Numbered from the stretch's first letter, positions 36,116 to 47,188 are shown. The stretch is DNA of 64,000 nt from Morella rubra (GCA_003952965.2 CM025856.1:5983550-6047549); one strand, 5' to 3'. Numbers and translations are program-made. The notes: generated from the letters alone by a model not told the origin.

Positions 36116-38030
36116 TCAAGAGTCAGAACTCACAAAGTTGCTTATCTCATCCATGACAGTATAGAAGTGGTTGTTGTTAGGCAACAAGTAAAACCCAATG
36201 GTTGCCTTCTCCAGATACAGAAGTTTCACCTCTAGGCCAGCCTTCTCAAGCCCCTTGGCGTAAGCCAACTGCCAGTCCTGAACAAGGTCCAAACCAGCCA
36301 CCACAACAAGGCTCTTTGGGAACTTAATGCCTTCAAGAATTTTACCCTGAGGACCAAATGGGTTGCATGCTGGATGGTCTCTATCTTCCCCCTCAGGTAG
36401 AAATGCTCTCCAATACCAATCCCGGTCTTGGAGAGTGACAAAGTATTTCCCATCTAATCGCTTCTCAGATTCAGTTCTCTCTTGCCCACCAAACATTGGA
36501 TTGAGCAGTATATTTCCCAAAACTTCAATGTCCGACTCTACTGCTCGTAAAGCAACATGATGTGCAATGTTACCTCCAGAACTGTCCCCGGACAAATATA
36601 TATGAACTTTTGAGTCCTTACTTTGAAGCCATGACCTCGAACTAACCCACTTGAGAGCTGTCCAGCCATCATCATAAGCGCATGGGTACCTGTTCTCAGG
36701 TGCACGGCGATAATTCACAGAGACAACAACAGCCTTACAAATCCCCACTAGTCGGCGGCATAGAGTGTCATATATAGCACTGTTTGCAGAGGAGTGAGCA
36801 AAGCTTCCACCATGAAAAAAGATTATCACTGGGACAACCTCAGCAGTCACCGGCTTCTCAAGATCAACAATGTTTAACTGAGGTTCTTCGCCAAGGGCTG
36901 GTCGATATATCCGGCTAAGGAGGCTAGTACTGCGGTCAATAATTACATCAAACGAGAAAACTCCATCCACCGGCTTTGCATTGGCTGTTACTTTCCTATC
37001 AAGGAACTCTGCTAAGTGCCGGTTGAAAGTACCATCAGGGCGACGAAGAAGATTGTACGCCAACTTGAAGTTGGAGATAAGGACCCATGTATTCAGAGGT
37101 ACAACCATCTTTGCCCAAATAAAGTTAAAAAGCAAAAAAAGAAAAATCAGAAAATATCACAATTCAGCATAACAGGTAAATGTGACAAAAATAGTAAATA
37201 TACCCATCAATATATCCAGGCACTTTAATCTGAAAACGAATAGTCTGTTTGCCAAGTTTTGCATCAATATGTTCAACAGATTCTTTCTTTCAGCAACAAC
37301 ATGCAGCTGGTCCATAAATAAACAATAACAGAAGTAGCAAAACCCCAAAACTCACAAAATAAGCAACAAAACCACTTTGCAATGTCAGAGGACCTTCCAA
37401 TCAAAATCATATTCTATGAGAAGTTACCACGCAACTTTCCCGAACAAAACCGTGAACTCAACACCCACAGATAAGCAAGAAAGCACCTTGATAACTCCAT
37501 GGTGGCGTCCTCTGAAAACCCAATACTCAAAAAACAAGGGCAAATCAACAAAAGAAAAGGTTCTGATTTTTAGAATTAAACTAACCCAAGAAAACCAAGC
37601 ACAAAACACAAAGTGAAGTAAAGAAGACAAGCGCACTTATTGATATCAGTACTCCAGACAGACCAGCCCCCGAAACGCACCAGACTCAGTAAAAAAAATT
37701 TGAAACAAGCAGATTACCAGAAGAAAACCACAACGCAAGAAATGGAAATTACAAGCAGCAATGTTCTGAAACGAACCCATTTCTTGTTTTAAAGTGCCCC
37801 AAATCCAAACGGGAACGAGCAGATAAAAAGCAAAAATAACGGTATAAATTAACTTTCCGAGAAGAAAATCAGTACTCTGGGAACCTGATGCCCATGAGAC
37901 CATATTTTAGGCAATAATACTCCCCAACTCTGACCAAACAAAAGAGATGCAATCCAAATATTGAACGAATCAAATTTAATCCAGATAATACCTTGGACTC
38001 ACTGAGGTTGACTTCATTACTCCCGGCCAT
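36116..38030 (-). CDS. GID1: Gibberellin receptor GID1 (left copy)
   Basis: Two exons on the minus strand, 37992-38030 and 36116-37108, encode 343 aa. Exon 1 gives MAGSNEVNLSESK; exon 2 resumes at MVVPLNTWVLISNF, the GID1 N-terminal lid. The single intron after codon 13 is the usual GID1 position. The product is a carboxylesterase-like alpha/beta hydrolase with HGG (112-114), GDSSGG (187-192, Ser189) and Asp287. The catalytic His is replaced by Ile317 in KATIGFYLLP, which marks a hormone receptor rather than an esterase. GID1 binds gibberellin in the nucleus and cytosol and then DELLA repressors, leading to their degradation. The sequence is closest in style to the GID1A/C group. It is transcribed away from the palindrome centre. 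An apparently identical copy is at 51488-53402. Confidence 0.95.
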
Positions 38031-39698
38031 CAAACTAGTAATTCAGCGAAACGGTTCAACGACAAATCCTCACCTCCAATTATAGATCTCCTCTGAGAAT
38101 CAGAGAAAACTCCCTTTACGCGCCCTTACATATCCAAAAATAAACACTTTCAAAGAACCAAACAAGTCCTTGATCTTACTACTACTCAGTACCTCGCCCC
38201 TATACGATAGCTTGGTTAACCGGGAGGAATGCCAAGCCAACAGCCCCCCTAACCTCTTGTCCTTTCTCCCGTCTAAGATAATGTTAAATCCTCAGTGCAA
38301 TAAAACTGACACAGAGAGAGAGAGAGAGAGAGAATGGGAGGGAGTGAACGATAAGAAAAGAGCGCACGCTAGCAAACATGTAGAGACAATTGCTAACGTA
38401 CGAGGGGCCCCCAATGCGGACGATAGAGACGACAAAGTAAGCGGCCGAAAGAGAACTGTGGCGTGGGACCTACCTATCTAAACTATAATTATTATATAAG
38501 CTTTTTCTCTTTTTTCTGTTTTTTGTTTTTTCGTAAGTTTTAATTTCTGACGCAATAACTAAACTTTAAAGGAATTAAATCCTTTTTTATTTTTCTTTTT
38601 GTTTTTTCGGAGAGCTAAAACAAAGAGGGAAGGGAACGGACTAGGGAGGGACAAATCGGGAGCCATCCGTGCGTGCGGGTGCGGCCGACGCCTGGGACAA
38701 GCGACGACAAACGGAGTCCGTCTGAACCCTACTGGACTTCCGCTTAATGACCTTTGTACCCTTGGTTGGGCTCCTCAATCCTCGTCTACAGAAGTACACA
38801 GTTTGAACTTGTTCGGTACTGATTCTTTTGGCTTTTGTAACGTACTCAAATACGTTTAAATTTGTACTGTAACGGATCAGAATTAATTGTTATATAGTGC
38901 AATTAGAAGAGATAATAAAAAATACATTTACATTAACTTTTTTTTAAAAAAATTTACGCAGAAGACATGAACAAAAATAAGCAGCCGTACAGAGAGTGAG
39001 AGGTTTTGTAATCACGACACGTCTTGTCACTGTAGATTTTGGATCCAACACAAAACGGTCCCCGTTGTCCCACGGCAGTGGAAGATCTTTTCCCAGAATT
39101 ACAAAAACCTGAAAATGAGCGAAGAAGGAGAAAAATATCAATTATTCAGGGCTAAATCGTCTTGAAAATTCAACGCAGGCAGGCTATGATCATTGCCAAG
39201 CATGCAATGGGACCACCAAGCGCCTTTGATTCTCCGTCTCGCCACGTGTTCCATTGGGCGCCCTATATCCGGGTCCCATGTCTGTACGACGATGCTTTTT
39301 TTTTTTTGGTTGGTTTTTGGGTTTAACGATGAAAACCGAGATCTGATACTTCAAAATAAAACTCCGAGTGGAGTTTGTATTTTTTGTTTTAATTTTTGGA
39401 GTAAGTTGTAAATGTACACATGCGTAGGAGATAAAAAATACTATGAAAGGATACTCAAAGAAACAAAAAGTTTCAATGATTTAAAGTTTAGCTTGTTTAT
39501 TTAAAAGAAAAAATCGGCAAAATAACAAAATATCAAAAAAAAAAAAATTACGCATAGTCCAAAAAAATAAAATCTCAAATTTCAATAAAAATCAATTTCC
39601 AACCAAATATATATATAAAAAAAAAATTCATGAACTCTTTTGAGTTTGCTTTAGCTTTTACTGATTCAGGAGTAAGTCTCTTTATAAATCTTACAAAG
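38031..39698. other. GID1 upstream region and intergenic DNA
   Basis: This should contain the GID1 leader and promoter (on the minus strand), including the (GA)n tract at 38313. No other gene is recognised. An A-rich tract near 39535-39610 differs strongly from the right arm, where poly(T) replaces most of it. Confidence 0.4.
38313..38333. repeat. (AG)n microsatellite in the GID1 leader region (left copy)
   Basis: A 21-bp AG tract lies about 280 bp upstream of the GID1 start codon. The right-arm counterpart is 33 bp, a 12-bp difference. CT-rich leaders are common in plant genes. Confidence 0.9.
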
Positions 39699-39962
39699 TT
39701 TTTTTTTTATAATAAAAAAAATTCGAGCATCCATTCACGTGCATAAAATTTAAACGATATTAATCCAATACCTGCATAAATTAAGTTCAACGCCACAGTA
39801 ACTCTTGGACTATGTAGCCCCCAAACCACTCAATTTTACTGTTGAGGTGATTCTAAATAATTATTTACACTTAAGAAGATTTGAACTTGAGACCTCAAGG
39901 AGAGCACACTTCAAGCCCAAGTCTTAACCAATAACCACCCGAGCTCATCCCTTGGCATTATT
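39699..39962 (-). mobile_element. tRNA-derived SINE (left copy)
   Basis: On the minus strand the head reads GAGCTCGGGTGGTTATTGG (box A-like) and GAGGTCTCAAGTTCAAATC (box B-like). An AT-rich body and a T/A-rich tail follow. The direct repeat TTACAAAG flanks it (39691-39698 and 39963-39970). Length, internal promoter boxes and target duplication fit a plant SINE. Confidence 0.8.
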
Positions 39963-39970
39963 TTACAAAG

Positions 39971-41898
39971 ATTTTCCTTGACGACTAAAAAAAAATATAT
40001 TTTAGTATGTCTCTTGTAGGAATCCTTTGGTTTGTAAATGAATGATTCCTATCTTACTTATATATGTTAGATTTTTAATTAAGGTATTTTTTTTTTAAAC
40101 AAACCTATCGGTATTTAGCGAGAGTAGAGTTGCGGATCATTGGATCGAAGCCTAACATTATTTTTTTATTTTAATTTTAGTGGGACTATGATAAAGTTTC
40201 TATTTTTGAGTGTGATAACTATGACTGAATCCAATACCTCTCCAGCTACTCAGCAAATGAGAGCCTTTATGGCCACACTTCAAAAAAAAAAAAAAACGGT
40301 AGGGATAAATTCGACAATTGGAAACTTCTTATTCGAGCACAAAAAAGAGCAGCACTTTTATCTACTAGAGAATCCATTAGGAAGTACCTATGGGCGTGTT
40401 TAAAGAAAGCCCACGAAACAATGTTGATGTGGAGGACACGTAGGAATTCTCTTACTTTCTATCCCACTAGAGGCAGAGTGCATGAATCCGACAGTTTGAG
40501 ATATGGGCGTGAATCTCGTCCTACGAGCAGTCGCGCTGAGCCCCATTCCTTGGCAATTGGCATGGCGTGGAGACTTAGAAGTAACTGTTTTAGTTCCAAG
40601 TCCACCTCTCTTCAGGAATCAAGGGTAAGATATTAAACTATCCTTAATGCATCAAGCAAAAACAATAAAAAAAAAAAAAAAATCAATCAAATCAACAAGT
40701 GATTTTTGTTATATAGCATCAGGAAGTTTAAAATTCTTTCTGTATTATTTACCTCACAAGATTCAGCGCTAAGTGACATGGAGAACAAGCTAAATTTTAT
40801 AAAGCAAAACAAAAAAAAAGAAACAAAATACTTTGGAATTTGTATATGGTAATTAGTGCAATTGCTTCAAATTTTCTTGCTGAGAGGGGCTCATCTTTAA
40901 TGCTAAAATTACAAGGCTCTAAGATAAATTTTGAAGTATGAAGTAGAGATTCATAAGACCCATTGTTATGAGACGAACTATTTATTTTCTCCATATATCT
41001 TATATTAAAATGTGATATATCTTATATTAAAATGTACAGGGAGGGCAAGGTTTTGGTCCGAATAGGTTATAATAAATGGTTCTCATTTAAGTCAATATAT
41101 TAATAAATTACATTAACGGTCCAGATTGAATTTGCTAGAAGGAAAAAAAAAAAGAAAAAAAAACACGGAGCAGTTGAATTATTAATGCATGGGTTAACTT
41201 GATCTAGATAGTCAATAAAACTCATTAATGTCATGGCTGTAAGAGTAAGGTCCTATGTCATTGTAAATGGATCTCATTAAGTCAATACGTTAAGGCGGAG
41301 ATTGAATTTACTAAATAAAAAAAATAAAGAGTAATTGAACTATTAATGAGCTAGCTAATTCGATTTAGACCCGATAAAACTTATTGATGTGTTAGTTGAA
41401 TGAGGACCGTTATTATCACCTTTGAATGACAGAAACAGGAAGATAAAAATATAAATGTAGAAAAATAAAATAAATATAAGATGGTGGCTAAGTTTGTGCC
41501 ACGCTTTTCACTCCCTTTAAGAACTATTTTGAGCGAGGGATATTCTCCATGCACATTCACATTATAATAGGAGAAGCACTTATAAAAAGGCAATTTGACC
41601 TTAGTCAAAAGTGGGGAAAAGGCGATTCCTCAATTATGCTCCTTACTAATTAGGAAACCCATCATGTTAATAAACAAAATAATCCCACTTTCTAAAGTTG
41701 GGTTTTTTTTAACCTCCCAAAATGATACGGTCAAACTAAATTGATTGAACCCCTTATTTTATTTCTTAATCCGTTCCATTCAAATCTTAGATATAAAATG
41801 AATATTATATACTAAGGGAAAACCCAATAGGGATTTTCAATCCCCCAATATATTTATGTTATTTGTGTTTGAAAAGATGCTGCTAATTAGTATGAGTC
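39971..41898. other. AT-rich intergenic DNA
   Basis: No complete gene is seen. Around 40220-40440 a broken frame (MTESNTSPATQQMRAFMATL, then FDNWKLLIRAQKRAALL in another frame) vaguely recalls a copia-type gag start, but it is too short and broken to assign. Poly(A) and (AAAAG)-like tracts occur near 40660 and 41140. Confidence 0.3.
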
Positions 41899-42670
41899 AT
41901 GAAGCAAAGAAGCATTAGGGTTAGGCATCTTGTTCCCATGTCAATTTCCATGAACATCGCAATCAAAGGGACAATGTTGGGGGGGACGGGGAAGCTCTAC
42001 TGTTATTATTGCAGCAAACAGTGGGCTTTGGAGGCATTGGCGTTGGGTCAACAAATAGGAACAGTTTTTGGATGTTTGTGCGTTATCCCTTCTCCATCAG
42101 ACTGCGTACAAACGAAAACCACGCTCCTCCCCATAAAACACATTCACTTGAGAAGTTCACCCTCTGTGTGTATGGAGCAGATTTCAACACATCCCCCTTT
42201 CCCTCTTGGCTTTTCTTTCTTTCAACTCGCTGTCTGTTTCTTCGAGCCTCTCTCTTTTGGCTTTTGCTTTTATTTCTTTTGGCTTCTCCTGCAGTTTTGG
42301 GTTTCCCACTCCCACTCCCACCTCACACTCTGTCTGTCTGTCTCTCTCTCTCTCTCTTCTCTTCGAAGGTTCTTCTGGGTCGAATTTGGGCCCAGAAATT
42401 GCTCAAACCAGAAATGAAGACTCAGGGCTTTTCATATTGGGGTTCATGGTTGCTAAAAAGTTCCATTTTATTCAATTGCCGAATGGTTAAGGATTAGTAT
42501 GAAGTCCACTTGCAGAAAATGGGAATACTTCAAAGAACAAAGACATTGGAGGCAACAGATCCTCTTTTTTTGCTGATGCACTGGTGTCCCATGTGGGGGG
42601 CACAGGTTACCTATCCTATCCATGTATATCTTCTGTGCTTGGATTTCCAATATATAATTTAATTTGTGAG
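41899..42670 (+). other. Gene-leader-like segment with small ORFs (left copy)
   Basis: A pyrimidine-rich stretch (about 42190-42370, with a (TC)n tract) looks like a plant 5' leader. It is followed by ATG frames of 27 codons (42415-42495, starting MKTQGFSYWGSW) and 25 codons (from 42499, starting MKSTCRKWEYFK). Longer frames crossing the CT-rich tract change with its length between arms, so they are unlikely to be coding. It could be the start of an unrecognised gene or a non-coding transcript. Confidence 0.3.
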
Positions 42671-43082
42671 ATCAAATTGCAGAATACATTCTTTTAGCCT
42701 TTTAGGGTAGAAGAAGCCCGAAATGGAATCTCTTTGATGTGCCATTTAGTGTTGGCATCTAAGCTGCCGACTGCATAGTTGCTGGAACTCACTAAGGGAA
42801 CTTGGAATGAAGGACCTTTCATGTGGCTTCTACATGGCCCCAGTTGTATACCCTATTAAGCTTCTCTGCTGGGACCTGTAGAGATTGAGACATAGCACCC
42901 TGTTTGAAGCCAAACGTCCTTATCGTTTGCTTTTTATATCCAGTTTTTCATTCATCTACTGTTAGGTCTCTGCCCCCTCGCCAATTACGGAAAATGGAGT
43001 TTAGAGAAAGAAACCCTTAAACCACAAAACTAATGGCATTGTTTCTTACTAAGAAGAAGACAGATTTGAGAATAAATATAAT
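42671..43082. other. Unassigned DNA between leader-like segment and MITE
   Basis: Mixed-composition sequence well conserved with the right arm. I tested it by eye for known plant microRNAs and found none. It may be the downstream part of the transcript suggested at 41899. Confidence 0.25.
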
Positions 43083-43394
43083 ATGGGAAAAATATATTTT
43101 TCACCCACTAACTATTATAGGTTTTGCATTTTGCATCATAAATTACAACTTTTGAGACATTATACTCTCTAACTATCAATCAACATTTTGCACCCCTGTC
43201 AATTTTTAGACTAAAATGACGATAATGCCCTTGACCCACTTTGCATATATTGAAAAAATATTGTTGTCAATTCATTAAATTCTTGAGAGTATTGTAATAG
43301 GATAGGAAGTGCAAAGTGTTTAAAATTGGTAGCTAGAGATTGCAAAGAGTAAAATATAGTAATTCGTGGCGAAAAATATGTTTTTTTTTTCATA
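43083..43394. mobile_element. Fold-back MITE with 9-bp duplication (left copy)
   Basis: The ends (ATGGGAAAAATATATTTTTC against GAAAAATATGTTTTTTTTTT) are imperfect inverted repeats, and most of the element folds back. It is flanked by perfect copies of AAATATAAT (43074-43082 and 43395-43403). A 9-bp duplication suggests a Mutator-like origin. Relatives occur at about 32995 and 24424. Confidence 0.8.
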
Positions 43395-43446
43395 AAATAT
43401 AATTGTGTTTGAGTAAAAAAAAAAGAAAAAAAAAAAGAAGCATTAT

Positions 43447-43520
43447 TTTAGCCAAAAGCCCAAATGGCCGAAATGTAATTATAAGATGCAGTTGGGCGTA
43501 CGAGGGTTGGACTTCACATC
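43447..43520 (+). repeat. 74-bp direct repeat, copy A (left arm)
   Basis: It begins TTTAGCCAAAAGCCCAA and ends GGTTGGACTTCACATC, and recurs at 44282-44354 with about 90% identity. The pair brackets the CCGGACC-rich element. It could be a tandem duplication or terminal repeats of a miniature LTR element; no primer-binding site was seen. Confidence 0.8.
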
Positions 43521-43538
43521 AATGTGTCATCCATCTTT

Positions 43539-43990
43539 TAGGGCTGCACAAACTGGACTGCAAATCAGATTGGATTTGTGGTCTTAGTGGTCCAAATCCG
43601 GTCCGGATTTGTAAAACCGGTTATATCCGGTCCAGTCCGGTCCATGCCTTTTGGGATCCGGTCCGGACCGGACCGGACCGGATTTCTTAATATAATTAAT
43701 AAATATATATTTTTAATACAAACATAACACTTTTTTACACTTTTATAATTTTTTTTATTTTGACTTATGGTACTTAAGTTTTTTTAAGACATTTGCAACT
43801 ATTTTTTTTTAATCTTAAGATGTGAGCTAAAAATGAAAAAAATTAAAAAAAAAGCTCAAAAAAAGAGATCCAGACCACTTAAGTGGTCCATTTTGGACCG
43901 CGGACTGGACCGCTGATCCGGTCTGGTCCTTAATTTTAAGTACAACCGAAAATCCGGTTCACGAATCAAAAAATCCGGATGCTGTTCATA
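43539..43990. repeat. CCGGACCGG-rich hAT-like repeat (left copy)
   Basis: It starts TAGGGCTGCACAAACTGG and contains many CCGGTCC/GGACCGG units, including a four-unit tandem at about 43660-43680. A second group lies at 43875-43980 (GGACCGCGGACTGGACC). The start resembles hAT-family MITE ends. The second group is absent from the right arm. Confidence 0.55.
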
Positions 43991-44281
43991 TCTTCTAACA
44001 TTTGAATGAATGGAAAAAAATTACTCCCTTAAAATATTAAAACAATTTTAAACGTGTTGCGCCGCTTAAAATTAAATATGACAATCAAAACCGTGCTATA
44101 TGACTCATTTAAAACACGTGTTACGATTGTAATAGTTTTATTTTTCTAGGGAGTAAATAGATGAAATTTGGTAATTTTAGAGCTTAATATATCAAAGGTA
44201 GAAGTTAGTACCCCTGTTTGAGATTGTGGTGGTAGTTTGATGAAGCAAAGTGATTTTTTTTTTTTTTAAATAATAATTTTG

Positions 44282-44354
44282 TTTAGCCAAAAGCCCAAGT
44301 GGACAAATGTACTTATAAGATGCAGTTGGGCTTACGAGGGTTGGACTTCACATC
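44282..44354 (+). repeat. 73-bp direct repeat, copy B (left arm)
   Basis: This is the second copy of the repeat at 43447-43520, in the same orientation. Confidence 0.8.
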
Positions 44355-44826
44355 GGCGTGTAAATTTCCTCTATCTTCTAAGCATTTGAAGACCCAGTAA
44401 CGAAGTCAAGCTCATCTTACATCGAGCTTCTAGATTTCCCTTCAGCCCAGTGGCAGAAGAGTAATTAAAAGCGGAATCTCTGATGGAACTGTACTGTTGC
44501 ATGGAGCCCAGTTTACAATGAGGCCGGCTTTTGGGCCTTCATCAGGAAAATGGAGCTTAGTGTTAGCCTTCTCTTCTTGTAGAATAGAATCTGTGCCGTT
44601 TGAATTTTGACTCCGATTATACTTGGGATAATCCACAGTAATTACTGTACATTTGATTTGAATGGACCTGATCTAATTTGATTATGCTGAAAGGCTTACC
44701 GCCACAATAAATCTCGAATAAGTATATCGTCTCCAAATCAAGATTGACCAGTTGATTGAGAAACAAAATTTACACTTTTCACAAATGACAACTGAACTCA
44801 TTAAGCTGATACTTTTTTATAATTTA

Positions 44827-44868
44827 TTCTGATTGAACGATCTCACAATTGAAAATTTGTGACACAAT
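44827..44868. other. 42-bp spacer at the palindrome centre
   Basis: The arms stop pairing exactly at A44826 and T44869. The spacer is not symmetric overall but contains a small hairpin, TCACAA (44843-44848) with TTGTGA (44857-44862). CACAATT occurs both inside the spacer (44844-44850) and at the right edge (44863-44869), a possible junction microhomology. Confidence 0.95.
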
Positions 44869-45058
44869 TAAATTATAAAAAAGTATCAGCTTAATGAGTT
44901 CAGTTGTCATTTGTGAAAAGTGTAAATTTTGTTTCTCAATCAACTGGTCAATCTTGATTTGGAGACGATATACTTATTCGAGATTTATTGTGGCGGTAAG
45001 CCTTTCAGCATAATCAAATTAGATCAGGTCCATTCAAATCAAATGTACAGTAATTACT

Positions 45059-45253
45059 GTGGATTATCCCAAGTATAATCGGAGTCAAAATTCAAACGGC
45101 ACAGATTCTATTCTACAAGAAGAGAAGGCTAACACTAAGCTCCATTTTCCTGATGAAGGCCCAAAAGCCGGCCTCATTGTAAACTGGGCTCCATGCAACA
45201 GTACAGTTCCATCAGAGATTCCGCTTTTAATTACTCTTCTGCCACTGGGCTGA
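45059..45253 (+). other. 64-codon open frame next to the centre (both arms)
   Basis: An open frame (VDYPKYNRSQNSNGTDS to LLITLLPLG then stop) is identical in the other arm at 44442-44636 (-). It begins at GTG, not ATG, with an upstream stop, so if real it would be a last exon. I do not recognise the product and see no upstream exon with confidence. Confidence 0.2.
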
Positions 45254-45340
45254 AGGGAAATCTAGAAGCTCGATGTAAGATGAGCTTGACTTCGTTACTG
45301 GGTCTTCAAATGCTTAGAAGATAGAGGAAATTTACACGCC

Positions 45341-45413
45341 GATGTGAAGTCCAACCCTCGTAAGCCCAACTGCATCTTATAAGTACATTTGTCCACTTGG
45401 GCTTTTGGCTAAA
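45341..45413 (-). repeat. 73-bp direct repeat, copy B (right arm)
   Basis: Mirror of 44282-44354. Confidence 0.8.
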
Positions 45414-45849
45414 CAAAATTATATTTAAAAAAAAAAAAAATCACTTTGCTTCATCAAACTACCACCACAATCTCAAACAGGGGTACTAACTTCTACCTTT
45501 GATATATTAAGCTCTAAAATTACCAAATTTCATCTATTTACTCCCTAGAAAAATAAAACTATTAAATCGCAACACGTGTTTTAAATGAGTCATATAACAC
45601 GATTTTGATTGTCATATTTAATTTCAAGCGGCAAATGGATTGATTTTGAATTTTTTTCATTTTTTTTAGCTCACATTTTATTCATTCCAAAAAAAAAAAT
45701 TACTTAAAATTAAGTTTATAAGCAAATGTACTTAAGTAAAAAGCTTTAAGATAAAAACAAAAAAGTGTAAGTCAAAATAAAAAAATTATAAAAGTGTAAA
45801 AAAGTGTTATGTTTGTATTAAAATATATATATTTATTAATTATATTAAG

Positions 45850-45987
45850 AAATCCGGTCCGGACCGGATCCCAAAAGGCATGGACCGGACTGGATTGGAT
45901 ATAACCGGTTTTACAAATCCGGAACCGGATTTGGACCACTAAGACCACAAATCCAATCTGATTTGCAGTCCAGTTTGTGCAGCCCTA
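45850..45987. repeat. CCGGACCGG-rich hAT-like repeat, shortened (right copy)
   Basis: Mirror of the outer part of 43539-43990, ending CAGTTTGTGCAGCCCTA. It has fewer tandem GGACC units and lacks the second GGACCG group seen in the left arm. The sequence inward (45540-45840) is also heavily diverged. Confidence 0.6.
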
Positions 45988-46004
45988 AAAGATGGACACA
46001 CATT

Positions 46005-46078
46005 GATGTGAAGTCCAACCCTCGTACGCCCAACTGCATCTTATAATTACATTTCGGCCATTTGGGCTTTTGGCTAAA
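46005..46078 (-). repeat. 74-bp direct repeat, copy A (right arm)
   Basis: Mirror of 43447-43520. Confidence 0.8.
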
Positions 46079-46120
46079 ATAATGCTTCTCTTTTTTTTTT
46101 ACTCAAACACAATTATATTT

Positions 46121-46435
46121 TATGAAAAAAAAAACATATTTTTCGCCCACGAATTACTATATGTTTTACTCTTTGCAATCTCTAGCTACCAATTTTAAAC
46201 ACTTTGCACTTCCTATCCTATTACAATACTCTCAAGAATTTAATGAATTGACAACAATATTTTTTCAATATATGCAAAGTGGGTCAAGGGCATTATCGTC
46301 ATTTTAGTCTAAAAATTGACAGGGGTGCAAAATGTTGATTGATAGTTAGAGAGTATAATGTCTCAAAAGTTGTAATTTATGATGCAAAATGCAAAACCTA
46401 TAATAGTTAGTGGGTGAAAAATATATTTTTCCCAT
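46121..46435. mobile_element. Fold-back MITE with 9-bp duplication (right copy)
   Basis: Mirror of 43083-43394, flanked by ATTATATTT (46112-46120 and 46436-46444). The shared duplication shows that one insertion event was inherited by both arms. Confidence 0.8.
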
Positions 46436-46844
46436 ATTATATTTATTCTCAAATCTGTCTTCTTCTTAGTAAGAAACAATGCCATTAGTTTTGTGGTTTA
46501 AGGGTTTCTTTCTCTAAACTCCATTTTCCGTAATTGGCGAGGGGGCAGAGACCTAACAGTAGATGAATGAAAAACTGGATATAAAAAGCAAACGATAAGG
46601 ACGTTTGGCTTCAAACAGGGTGCTATGTCTCAATCTCTACAGGTCCCAGCAGAGAAGCTTAATAGGGTATACAACTGGGGCCATGTAGAAGCCACATGAA
46701 AGGTCCTTCATTCCAAGTTCCCTTAGTGAGTTCCAGCAACTATGCAGTCGGCAGCTTAGATGCCAACACTAAATGGCACATCAAAGAGATTCCATTTCGG
46801 GCTTCTTCTACCCTAAAAGGCTAAAAGAATGTATTCTGCAATTT

Positions 46845-47152
46845 GATCTCACAAATTAAATTATATATTGGAAATCCAAGCACAGAAGATATACATGGAT
46901 AGGATAGGTAACCTGTGCCCCCCACATGGGACACCAGTGCATCAGCAAAAAAAGAGGATCTGTTGCCTCCAATGTCTTTGTTCTTTGAAGTATTCCCATT
47001 TTCTGCAAGTGGACTTCATACTAATCCTTAACCATTCGGCAATTGAATAAAATGGAACTTTTTAGCAACCATGAACCCCAATATGAAAAGCCCTGAGTCT
47101 TCATTTCTGGTTTGAGCAATTTCTGGGCCCAAATTCGACCCAGAAGACCTTC

Positions 47153-47188
<36 letters not shown>

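Larger units (their letters stand above)
25518..44826 (+). repeat. Left arm of a giant palindrome (>=19.3 kb)
   Basis: This stretch is the reverse complement of 44869-64000. Paired positions add up to about 89518 over most of the arm, 89523 around the coiled-coil gene, 89528 at the SINE and 89695 in the innermost ~540 bp; the shifts mark net indels. It contains hAT, Tourist MITE, the coiled-coil gene, LINE, MITEs, GID1 and SINE. The 25518 boundary is imposed by the window end at 64000, so the true arm may be longer. Confidence 0.97.

Noticed and set aside
37109..37135. GID1 start at the upstream in-frame TTG (MLFNFIWAK...)
   Set aside because: This segment is the intron end. The true N-terminus is the separate 13-codon exon at 37992-38030.
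40200..40640. Copia-type gag gene
   Set aside because: Only short fragments in shifting frames resemble it, with no zinc knuckle, LTR or primer-binding site. The evidence is too weak to call.
42009..42497. 162- to 196-codon Ser/Phe/Leu-rich frames in the CT-rich region (also 47028-47618)
   Set aside because: They overlap in different frames, cross a (TC)n tract whose length differs between arms, and change their C-terminal part accordingly. Low-complexity leader DNA explains them.
42700..42960. MicroRNA precursor (segments loosely like miR319 and miR167)
   Set aside because: The matches fail at several positions and no stable fold-back pairs the candidate with a star strand.
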